A stretch of DNA of 5,375 bases from Desulfobacterales bacterium (GTDB lineage: Bacteria; Desulfobacterota; Desulfobacteria; Desulfobacterales; Desulfobacteraceae), in NCBI GenBank assembly GCA_022361095.1, contig JAKSBO010000050.1, positions 1-5,375 on the forward strand. The letters are read 5' to 3'. Of this stretch, positions 1-5,375 are shown one piece after another. The stretch's first letter is position 1. Every line of letters starts with the position of its first letter. Position numbers and translations under genes: made by a program. The notes below the pieces were generated by a model. That model had not been told where the DNA came from and searched no databases. It saw nothing but the letters and a program-made list of their open reading frames with translations.

Positions 1-572
1 AAAAGGATGCGCTGTTTTATAAGCGTTCCGGCGGTGGAATTACCCTGAGCGGAGGGGAAGCCATGGCCCAGCCCGAGTTTGCCGTGGCATTGCTAAAAAA
101 GGCAAGGGAATACAGGATTCACACGGCCATGGAAACCTCCTGCTTCTGCAGATGGGAGGATTTGGCCAAGGCCTGCGGCCACTTGTGTCAGGTCATTTGT
201 GATATTAAACACTTGGATGACCGGAAACACAAAAGAGGAACATCGGTCGGCAACAGGCTGATCCTGGAAAATATTAAAAAAATGATTTTAACCTTTCCGG
301 ATTTGCCTGTTCTTGTCAGGACCCCTGTAATCCCCGGCTTCAACGACAATGAGCACGACATCCGGGCCATTGCTGATTTTATACCCAAACGAAAAGACGT
401 CGCCTATGAACTGCTGCCCTACCATCCGTTTGGTGACAGCAAATACATTTTCCTGGGTATGGAAAATCCCTGTAGAGACCTGGTTCTGGATGAGGCCCGT
501 ATGGACCGGCTGAAAAATATTGAAAGAGAATTTAATGCGGGTATTGAGAACATGGCGCAAACATTAACTTAA
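1..572 (+). CDS. Glycyl-radical-enzyme activating enzyme (radical SAM), 5'-truncated by the window edge
   Basis: This is the C-terminal part of a radical SAM activase, which uses SAM and a [4Fe-4S] cluster to make the glycyl radical on a partner enzyme. The first whole codon is at position 3, and about 189 residues are visible of a family that is usually near 300. Seen in order: a GGGITLSGGEA stretch (positions 30-62), the SAM-contacting GGE motif with the same SGGEA form as pyruvate formate-lyase activase; HTAMETSCFC, the family's 'DTxG' strand; DIKHLDDRKHKRGTS; RTPVIPGFNDNEHDI; and ELLPYHPFGDSKYIFLG. All are hallmarks of GRE activases. The CX3CX2C cluster motif and any ferredoxin-like insert would lie upstream, outside the window. 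An internal ATG at 63 falls inside the GGE motif and is not the start. dctP follows after 16 bp, so co-transcription is likely. The family is clear; the partner GRE and its substrate are unknown. Confidence 0.93.
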   Translation, partial: KDALFYKRSGGGITLSGGEAMAQPEFAVALLKKAREYRIHTAMETSCFCRWEDLAKACGHLCQVICDIKHLDDRKHKRGTSVGNRLILENIKKMILTFPDLPVLVRTPVIPGFNDNEHDIRAIADFIPKRKDVAYELLPYHPFGDSKYIFLGMENPCRDLVLDEARMDRLKNIEREFNAGIENMAQTLT

Positions 573-588
573 CGGAAAATTTTTAACG

Positions 589-1602
589 ATGCATAAAAAC
601 ATAATACTTGTCATAATGCTGGCCCTTTTACACCAGGCAGGCTTTCCGATGAACACGGCAATGGCCGATCCCATTGTTTACAAGAAAACCAAAATTCTGG
701 TGGCCACAGCCAATCCGGCAGGATCTGTGCACGTGACCGCCTTGGAAAAGTTTTGTCGGATCATTGAGACAGAAACAAAAGGCGCCGTAAAAACGCTTCT
801 CTTTACAGGCGGTTCCATGGGTGATGAACAAGCCAATGTGAAACAGCTTAGAACCGGGGAAATCCATGTGACGGCCATTGCCGCAGGCAATGCGACCCCG
901 TTTGCGCCCTGTGCCGCCATCACCGTGCTGCCTTATATGTTTCCTAAAATTGATAAAGCCTATGCCCTGTTCGGCAACCAGCAGTTTGTGGATGAACTTG
1001 GGGAACGGATGGCCAAACAGAGTCGGACCCGGGCCCTGGCATGGCTGATCGGCGGTTATCGTGTGCTCACAAACTCCAAGAAACCTGTTACAAAAATCGC
1101 TGACCTTCGGGGGCTTAAAATTCGTGTGCCGGGCGTTCCCATCCAGTTGGAAGCCTTCAGGTCCTGGGGGATTGAACCTTATCCCCTTGCATGGTCAGAA
1201 ACCTTTAACGCCTTGCAGCAGGGCGTTGTGGACGGCCAGGAAAACCCCCACTCCATCAACCGGGATCAAAAATTCTGGGAGGTCCAGGAATATATTTCCG
1301 ACCTGCATTACATGCTGTGGGTCGGTCCCATTTTGGTATCGGAGTGGTGGTATCAGAATCTGGACGGCGATATGAGAGCCCTGGTAGACCGTGCTGCCCA
1401 TAAGGCTGCCCGGTATGAATGGGAATGGGCTGCAGAGCAAAATGAACTTGCCCTGGAGCAGTGCCTGGACAATGGCATGAAGATAAGCGAACTTGAAGAT
1501 GAAAGAGAGTGGGAGGCCAGGGCCAGGAAGCTGTGGCCAAAATTCTATGATGCCGTTGGCGGAAAAGAGTATGTGGACCAGGCCATGGCAGCCATGAACT
1601 GA
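589..1602 (+). CDS. dctP: TRAP transporter periplasmic substrate-binding protein (DctP family)
   Basis: The extracytoplasmic solute receptor of a tripartite ATP-independent periplasmic transporter. It binds an organic anion in the periplasm and delivers it to the DctQM membrane complex. The 337-residue length is normal. A Sec signal peptide is visible (MHKN start, hydrophobic core at about 5-20, probable cleavage after AMA at residues 24-26). The core carries the family signature ADLRGLKIRVPG, whose R179 matches the conserved carboxylate-clamping arginine (R147 in SiaP). GGYRVLTNSKKP contains R158, at the position of SiaP R127, and DGQENP contains N219, at the position of SiaP N187. The arginines suggest an acidic ligand (carboxylate or sulfonate), but the exact ligand cannot be read from sequence. 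The ribosome site is weak (GGAAA at 574-578, about 10 nt upstream), so the start rests mainly on the signal peptide. The gene sits between the activase and dctQ in one apparent operon. Confidence 0.95.
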   Translation: MHKNIILVIMLALLHQAGFPMNTAMADPIVYKKTKILVATANPAGSVHVTALEKFCRIIETETKGAVKTLLFTGGSMGDEQANVKQLRTGEIHVTAIAAGNATPFAPCAAITVLPYMFPKIDKAYALFGNQQFVDELGERMAKQSRTRALAWLIGGYRVLTNSKKPVTKIADLRGLKIRVPGVPIQLEAFRSWGIEPYPLAWSETFNALQQGVVDGQENPHSINRDQKFWEVQEYISDLHYMLWVGPILVSEWWYQNLDGDMRALVDRAAHKAARYEWEWAAEQNELALEQCLDNGMKISELEDEREWEARARKLWPKFYDAVGGKEYVDQAMAAMN

Positions 1603-1659
1603 TTTTTCACAAACAAGGCCGCAGATAATAAAGCCTAACACATAACAATATTTAACCTT

Positions 1660-1665
1660 AAAGAG
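1660..1665 (+). promoter_or_regulatory. Ribosome binding site deciding the dctQ start
   Basis: AAAGAG lies 6 nt before the ATG at 1672. A TTG two codons earlier (1666) is in frame but touches this site, so ATG 1672 is preferred. Confidence 0.6.
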
Positions 1666-1671
1666 TTGTTC

Positions 1672-2178
1672 ATGAATATAATTAAAAAAATTTATGCAAA
1701 TTTCGAAGAGTATGCCTGTGCCACGTTGATCAGCATTATGATTTTAAGTCTCATGGTCCAGATCCTGGTCCGGGCTCTTCTTGGAACGTCCATTGCCTTT
1801 ACTGAGGAGCTGTCCCGGTACAGCTTCATCTGGACAATTTACCTGGGCGGTGCCCTGGTTGCCAAACATACCAGTCACGTCAGGATCACGGCCCAATTCA
1901 TGTTGTTTCCCAAAAAGATGCGTTTGGTTTTTCTGATCATCGCAGATACGATCTGGGTTATTTTTAACTTTTTTTTAATAGCTGCCTCCATAGGCGCTCT
2001 GGACGTTGCCTTGGAGTTCCCGGAAATTTCCCCCACATTGTTTATTGTAAAAGCCTATGTGGAAGCAGTGATTCCTTTAAGCTTTCTGCTCATGAGTTAC
2101 AGGATTATTGAAAAATATATCTTAAAAATGAAGGCAAATGACCTGTACAGCCTTGTAAACTATGAGGAGGCAACCTAA
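1672..2178 (+). CDS. dctQ: TRAP transporter small membrane subunit (DctQ family)
   Basis: The small integral membrane subunit of the TRAP transporter. It pairs with DctM in the inner membrane and helps to dock the loaded binding protein. From ATG 1672 the protein has 168 residues, typical for the family. Four hydrophobic segments are visible at about 16-37, 50-65, 85-106 and 128-147. The family signature FTEELSRYSFIWTIYLGGA (residues 43-61) runs from the acidic/arginine patch EELSR into the second membrane segment, followed by the basic, polar AKHTSHVRI (64-72). The charged tail after about residue 150 is probably cytoplasmic. It starts 69 bp after dctP, and no terminator is visible in the gap. 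Its stop codon directly abuts the dctM start, so the two subunits are probably translationally coupled. Confidence 0.92.
   Translation: MNIIKKIYANFEEYACATLISIMILSLMVQILVRALLGTSIAFTEELSRYSFIWTIYLGGALVAKHTSHVRITAQFMLFPKKMRLVFLIIADTIWVIFNFFLIAASIGALDVALEFPEISPTLFIVKAYVEAVIPLSFLLMSYRIIEKYILKMKANDLYSLVNYEEAT
2164..2170 (+). promoter_or_regulatory. Strong Shine-Dalgarno for dctM, inside the end of dctQ
   Basis: GAGGAGG is a near-perfect anti-16S match, 8 nt before TTG 2179. It lies within the last codons of dctQ and supports the TTG as the true dctM start. Confidence 0.8.
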
Positions 2179-3471
2179 TTGTCTGTATTATCAATTACTT
2201 TGATCGCCTTGTTTTTCTGCTTTTTGATGGGATTCCCCATTTTCATGGCCCTGATCATTGCTGCTGCCGTTGCAATTTATTCAGGGGGATATCTGCCGTT
2301 TACCATTATTCATAATTCCCTTTTTGACGGTGTAAACCTTTTTCCGCTTCTGGCAATTCCCTGCTTTGTTGTGGCAGGTACCATCATGGAGTATGGGAAA
2401 ATTACCAACCAGATTATTGACGTCGTAAAGCAGTTGGTGGGACGAATGCCGGGAGGCCTTGGCATCACCACCATCATGGCGTGTACCTTTTTTGCGGCGA
2501 TCTCCGGTTCCGGACCCGGGACAGTCGCTGCGGTGGGCACCATTTTGATTCCGGCCATGATGAGAAACGGTTACAGCCCACAGTACGCCGCAGCCGCGGC
2601 CTCCTCCGGCGGCACAATCGGTATTCTCATACCGCCCAGCAATCCTATGATCATCTATGCCATCATCGGCAACCTCTCTGTGACGGCCATGTTTGCCGCC
2701 GGCGTTGTTCCCGGGCTGTTAGTGGCCTTTGCCATGGTAACCACGGCCATAACCCTGGCCAAAAAAGGTGCATTTGGTACAAGTGACGACATGGAGCCCT
2801 TTAATATGTTGGGGTTCCTTAAAAGCTGCCGGAAATGTGCATTTTCCCTGGCCACCCCGGTCATCATTCTAGGATCAATCTACACAGGCATGGCCACCCC
2901 GGTTGAGGCATCGGTCATTGCGATCATGTGGGCCCTTTTTGTGGGAATTGTCGTTAACAAGGCTCTGGATTTAAAAGGTCTCTACCTTGCCCTCCAGGAG
3001 GGAAGCCAGATATGCGGGGGTGTGCTTCTCATTGTTGGGGCCTCGACTTTGTTCGGTAAAATTCTTACCTATGAGCAGGCTCCCCAGATTCTCACGGAAC
3101 TGGTTCTCGGCGTCTCCAAAACCCCGGAAATCGTCATGCTTTTAATTGTGGCGGTTCTGTATGTGCTCGGCATGTTCATGGAAACCCTGTCCACCATTAT
3201 TATTCTGGCGCCGGTTCTGCTCCCTGTGATCAAATCCCTGGGCATTGACCCCATCCATTTTGGCGTGGTATTGGTCGTGACCAACAACGTGGCCATGTTG
3301 ACCCCGCCTTTGGGCGTCAATCTGTTCATTTCTTCAAAAATAGCGGGTATCTCTGTGGAAAAGGTGTCTGTCGGCGTTCTGCCCTATCTGATCGCTTTGA
3401 CCATCTGTGTCTTAATTCTGGTTTATTTCCCGGTGCTGAGTATCTGGCTGCCGGGTTTGCTCGGTATATAA
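2179..3471 (+). CDS. dctM: TRAP transporter large permease subunit (DctM family)
   Basis: The large membrane subunit that forms the transport path and, by family knowledge, couples import to a Na+ gradient through an elevator mechanism. The 430 residues match the usual length of about 425-430, and the protein is hydrophobic throughout with about a dozen membrane segments. Recognisable motifs are SGSGPGTVA at 109-117, the hairpin region GGTIGILIPPSNPMIIYA at 144-161, TGMATPVEASV at 236-246, GMFMET at 331-336, and NNVAMLTPPLGVNLF at 369-383. The two halves show the internal repeat typical of the family, with paired ILIPPSNP and MLTPPLGVN segments. The start is TTG 2179, immediately after the dctQ stop with no gap and with a GAGGAGG ribosome site, so tight coupling to dctQ is likely. 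No frameshift or missing motif is seen. It is the last gene of the operon, followed by a hairpin at 3546-3584. Confidence 0.95.
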   Translation: MSVLSITLIALFFCFLMGFPIFMALIIAAAVAIYSGGYLPFTIIHNSLFDGVNLFPLLAIPCFVVAGTIMEYGKITNQIIDVVKQLVGRMPGGLGITTIMACTFFAAISGSGPGTVAAVGTILIPAMMRNGYSPQYAAAAASSGGTIGILIPPSNPMIIYAIIGNLSVTAMFAAGVVPGLLVAFAMVTTAITLAKKGAFGTSDDMEPFNMLGFLKSCRKCAFSLATPVIILGSIYTGMATPVEASVIAIMWALFVGIVVNKALDLKGLYLALQEGSQICGGVLLIVGASTLFGKILTYEQAPQILTELVLGVSKTPEIVMLLIVAVLYVLGMFMETLSTIIILAPVLLPVIKSLGIDPIHFGVVLVVTNNVAMLTPPLGVNLFISSKIAGISVEKVSVGVLPYLIALTICVLILVYFPVLSIWLPGLLGI

Positions 3472-3545
3472 CGTATTTGTGTAATGAAAAATTTTGTCTT
3501 GTTCGTCCGCCCTTTTTCCAGACACGTATAAAGAGACGTTCTTCT

Positions 3546-3584
3546 GTGTTCCCGGCAGCCTTGGACAACGGTTGCCGGGAACAT
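3546..3584 (+). terminator. GC-rich hairpin downstream of dctM, probable operon-end terminator or mRNA-stabilising stem
   Basis: GTTCCCGGCAGCC (3548-3560) pairs with GGTTGCCGGGAAC (3570-3582) across a 9-nt loop. This gives 13 pairs with one G-U, extended by T3547-A3583 and a G-U at 3546/3584. It lies 75 bp after the dctM stop. The downstream tract is TGTAAAAAAGTTT rather than a U-run, so it is not a textbook intrinsic terminator. It may instead protect the 3' end of the TRAP mRNA or act with Rho. Confidence 0.5.
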
Positions 3585-3775
3585 GTAAAAAAGTTTAATG
3601 ATAGATGATACGAACCTTCCCTGCCATAAATGACCGCGCCGGCCTTAAATAAGTAAGGTCCCCATATTGCAGCGTTCCGCATGTTTTCATTCTGTACCGA
3701 TTTCTAAACACTTCGTAAGCAAAAATTTAGTTTTCATAAGCAATCAGTGGATCTGTCTTGACTATTGGTATATGT

Positions 3776-3780
3776 AAGGA
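3776..3780 (+). promoter_or_regulatory. Ribosome binding site for the small membrane-protein gene
   Basis: AAGGA lies 4 nt before ATG 3785. The spacing is slightly short, but this is the best site near any in-frame start. The alternative ATG triplet at 3863-3871 has no comparable site. Confidence 0.5.
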
Positions 3781-3784
3781 TGAT

Positions 3785-4189
3785 ATGAATCCCGACCATA
3801 AAACAAATTCCAACAAAATCAAAAATGTTCGTTTGGGACGGACAACGGACCGTCCCTATTGGATGATGATGCTTTCCCTCATTATACGGGCCGCCCATCA
3901 AATCGGCGCTGCTGTCTGCCTGGGCGCTTTTCTGCTCGGGGCGGATCTGCCCTGGCCCTACCTAATCTTGGCAGGGACTTCCGGATGTTTGCTGATGCTG
4001 ACCGAGGCACTACGGCACCGGCAGTTACTCAGGGAAGCGGCTGGTGTCGTAACCCTGATAAAAACCGGTATCATCGGCATGGCCCTGCATGGCTGGATTC
4101 CGGCAGTCCCTGCGTTATTATTTGTCTTTGCCTTGGCATCTTTCTATTCCCATGCACCTAAGACTATCCGGCACAGGATTTGGTTTTAG
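3785..4189 (+). CDS. Small integral membrane protein of unknown function
   Basis: I do not recognise the family with certainty. From ATG 3785 the protein has 134 residues. The first 26 are polar and basic (several Lys, Arg and Asn), followed by about four hydrophobic segments at 36-53, 58-74, 86-100 and 104-121. Conserved-looking features are a histidine in the first segment (IRAAHQIGAA, H38), a basic loop ALRHRQLLREAAG (75-87), LIKTGIIGMA with a membrane lysine (91-100), and a C-terminal SHAPKTIRHR (122-131). The membrane His and Lys resemble what is seen in small heme- or quinone-associated membrane proteins, but that is speculation. It is separated from dctM by over 300 bp and a hairpin, so it is probably not part of the TRAP operon. 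It converges on yaeQ with 52 bp between stops. The start is uncertain: the in-frame ATGs at 3863-3871 would remove the polar leader. Confidence 0.7.
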   Translation: MNPDHKTNSNKIKNVRLGRTTDRPYWMMMLSLIIRAAHQIGAAVCLGAFLLGADLPWPYLILAGTSGCLLMLTEALRHRQLLREAAGVVTLIKTGIIGMALHGWIPAVPALLFVFALASFYSHAPKTIRHRIWF

Positions 4190-4241
4190 GCCCGTTCCAG
4201 GGTTGCATTGAGTTCAGCATAGTTCAGTGGGGGCAATTCAC

Positions 4242-4778
4242 CTAATTCGCCTTAAGGGGTTTCCAGGCAATTTCGCACTCCCCGGTATTCCCAGAAACAT
4301 AAATAACACCGTCTGAAACCGTAACGGAAAGGTCCATGGTCCTGTTGGCCAATCCAGCCAGTGCCTGTATGCCTTTCCATTGGAGCTGAAAGACCTCCGC
4401 ACTTAACCCCTGGAACTTTTCCCCTTCCTTCTCCCACCAGCTGTCTGACTTGAGGTTAAAGGAATATACCCGCACCGCAGAAGAGAGCCGTCCGGCCTTT
4501 TTGATCCGGTCAAAGGAAGGTTCTCCCACCTCAACCCAGAGGGCAATCCTGCCATCCAGGGTCTTCTCCCAGATATCCGGCTCCTCCACAGTGGAAAGCC
4601 CCCGGGTCATGGTCAGGGCTTCAGTGGCATTCATGCAGAATGCGATCACTCTTGCCATCATGCGTTCAACAGATTCAGAAGGGTGCTGGGCAAGGGTAAG
4701 GTTCAGGGTATCGTAAACACTTCGGTCCACATCGGCCAAGGTGATATTTGCTTTAAAAATGGTGGGTTTAAGGGCCAC
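4242..4778 (-). CDS. yaeQ: YaeQ family protein (PD-(D/E)XK nuclease-like fold)
   Basis: A full-length YaeQ homologue of 178 residues; E. coli YaeQ has 181. It matches along its whole length: MALKPTIFKANITLADVDR at the N-terminus, LTLAQHPSESVERMMARVIAF at 27-47, TRGLSTVEEPDIW at 58-70, the central WVEVGEPSFDRIKKA at 81-95, and a C-terminal beta-rich part with ANRTMDLSVTVSDGVIYVS at 144-162. Structures of the family show a PD-(D/E)XK nuclease-like core. E36, E83 and the RIKK lysines (K93/K94) sit where the acidic and basic active-site residues would be expected. The cellular role is not established; E. coli yaeQ was once reported to compensate for loss of the elongation factor RfaH. The start is GTG at 4778-4776, supported by AGAGGA 7 nt upstream. 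It is convergent with the small membrane-protein gene, and no clear terminator lies between them. Confidence 0.93.
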   Translation of the reverse strand: MALKPTIFKANITLADVDRSVYDTLNLTLAQHPSESVERMMARVIAFCMNATEALTMTRGLSTVEEPDIWEKTLDGRIALWVEVGEPSFDRIKKAGRLSSAVRVYSFNLKSDSWWEKEGEKFQGLSAEVFQLQWKGIQALAGLANRTMDLSVTVSDGVIYVSGNTGECEIAWKPLKAN

Positions 4779-5180
4779 TTGATTTTCCTCTGGGTTAACA
4801 TCCTGTCAATAAAATGTAAATTCTGTTCAGGGCACCCTTAACCGAATCCATATTCCCCTGTCAAGCAGACCTTTGTCTCCAGTCTCACCCGGCCCCGGTT
4901 AAAATGCCCCGGGCAAAAAGTATCCAAGGTTTATAAAATGGCTTGGGAATGCCTGCACGCTCTCTCCTGAGAATTGGAAGCCCAATCCCTTTTCATCATT
5001 CAGCCAAACCAGGTGTCCACATGTTTTACACATTTCTCCATACAGGATACATCCTGACAAGTATGGTATCATCCTCGACGAGTTTTATTCCAGGACCTGC
5101 GATAACGTTCAAAAGAAAAGCTCAGGGGGGTTAAACTTCCGGGCAGTGAGGACGACCTCCAAGGCAACCTCGATTTTCGG
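4779..5180. other. Region upstream of yaeQ with no convincing gene
   Basis: About 400 bp. It must contain the yaeQ promoter. TTGACAGG occurs twice on the minus strand (4857-4864 and 4802-4809), but neither has a good -10 partner. A short GC palindrome, TGCCCCGGGCA, lies at 4905-4915. A 57-codon frame on the minus strand (5072 to 4899) includes a CKTCG motif but lacks a properly spaced ribosome site. A plus-strand frame at 4943-5134 shows no family features. Part of this stretch may be older debris linked to the transposase remnant to its right. Confidence 0.5.
4786..4791 (-). promoter_or_regulatory. Ribosome binding site for yaeQ
   Basis: On the minus strand AGAGGA precedes the GTG start by 7 nt. 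This good match justifies choosing GTG rather than a downstream ATG. Confidence 0.7.
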
Positions 5181-5375
5181 TACGGATGATCACCCCAGAC
5201 TTTCCTTGTCACTCCAGAGCATTTCCAACACTAAAACTCACTCTTCGGAGCGTGAGTAGCCTGGGCACTGGAAAAAGAAGTGAAGGCCTTTATTGACAAG
5301 CCTGTTGACGACACATGATAGACAGATTGTTCGATCTTCTATTCCTTATAACGCCGCGCTAAAAGGCTGTAGTGG
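5181..5375 (+). pseudogene. Decayed IS256-family (Mutator-type) transposase fragment, continuing past the right edge
   Basis: No open frame survives, but pieces in different frames spell an IS256-type transposase in the right order. These are YG.S followed by EHFQ (about 5181-5230), then SSE and VSSL (5243-5263), then ALEKEVKAFIDKPVDDT (5265-5315), which matches the segment of the form 'SALDxEVKAFxxRPLE' before the catalytic domain. Next comes a damaged stretch at about 5325-5350, where the family has 'YLFVDASYFKVR' with the first catalytic Asp; GAT at 5333-5335 is a candidate. KAVV in another frame (5363-5374) matches the following 'RYxxKAVV' strand. Stops at 5187, about 5232, 5250 and 5316, plus small indels, show that it is inactive. 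The N-terminal DNA-binding half is not recognisable to the left, and no terminal inverted repeat is visible. The family call rests on remembered motif order and not on a search. Confidence 0.5.

Larger units (their letters stand above)
3472..3784. other. Intergenic region between dctM and the small membrane-protein gene
   Basis: About 310 bp without a credible gene. It holds the hairpin at 3546-3584, a short imperfect hairpin around 3641-3660 (GGCCTTA pairing with TAAGGTCC, with one bulged T), and an AT-rich stretch at about 3705-3745 that could house a promoter for the downstream gene. I could not fit a convincing -35/-10 pair there. A reverse-strand open frame across 3326-3682 is mostly antisense to dctM and has no family features. 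Confidence 0.6.

Noticed and set aside
1195..1641. 148-codon reverse-strand open frame
   Set aside because: It is entirely or mostly antisense to dctP, which is an unmistakable gene, so this is a shadow frame.
3326..3682. 118-codon reverse-strand open frame
   Set aside because: It is antisense to the end of dctM, then crosses the operon-end hairpin. The translation has no family features and looks like low-constraint sequence.
4211..4229. Short direct repeat AGTTCAG-CAT-AGTTCAG between the convergent stops
   Set aside because: Only two 7-bp copies and no further units. It is not a terminator or CRISPR-like array and could arise by chance.
4836..4864. Minus-strand TTGACA (4859-4864) with TTAAGG 17 bp downstream as a yaeQ promoter
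   Set aside because: The -35 is perfect but the -10 matches the consensus poorly, and a second TTGACA at 4804-4809 would place its -10 on the ribosome site. Not strong enough to annotate.
4943..5134. 63-codon plus-strand frame
   Set aside because: TTG start, no ribosome site, no recognisable domain, and opposite to the slightly more gene-like minus-strand frame.
5233..5256. Hairpin with a cTTCGg tetraloop (ACTCACTC / GAGCGTGAGT with a 2-nt bulge)
   Set aside because: It looks like a stable RNA stem, but it falls inside the transposase remnant, where the same bases read as SSE..VSSL codons. It is followed by no U-tract and no gene, so a chance structure is more likely.

Overview
The window looks like a piece of an anaerobic bacterial chromosome, most likely a sulfate-reducing Desulfobacterota (Desulfobacteraceae-like). 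This is an inference from three things: a glycyl-radical-enzyme (GRE) activase, a three-gene TRAP transporter, and the moderate-GC codon style. No rRNA or tRNA is present to settle taxonomy.

Layout. (1) Positions 1-572 (+) hold the C-terminal two thirds of a radical-SAM GRE-activating enzyme. Its N-terminus, and very probably the GRE it activates, lie to the left. (2) Positions 589-3471 (+) hold a complete tripartite TRAP transporter in the order dctP (periplasmic binding protein), dctQ (small membrane subunit), dctM (large membrane subunit). It follows the activase by 16 bp and is probably in the same operon. (3) Positions 3472-3784 are non-coding, with a strong GC-rich hairpin at 3546-3584 that probably ends or stabilises the operon mRNA. 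(4) Positions 3785-4189 (+) encode a small, unrecognised protein with about four membrane segments. (5) Positions 4242-4778 (-) encode a full-length YaeQ-family protein (PD-(D/E)XK-nuclease-like fold), convergent with the preceding gene. (6) Positions 4779-5180 show no convincing gene. (7) Positions 5181-5375 (+) appear to be a decayed, frameshifted piece of an IS256-family (Mutator-type) transposase that runs off the right edge.

How it works together. The left half reads as a catabolic unit: the TRAP system would import an organic anion with a Na+ gradient, a GRE encoded upstream would cleave or rearrange it, and the activase would install the glycyl radical. Known precedents for GRE plus TRAP clusters in sulfate and sulfite reducers are isethionate (IslAB) and dihydroxypropanesulfonate (HpsGH) degradation. 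The substrate here cannot be read from this window. The right half is unrelated housekeeping or accessory sequence next to transposon debris. I did not find a convincing new defence-like or RNA-based system.
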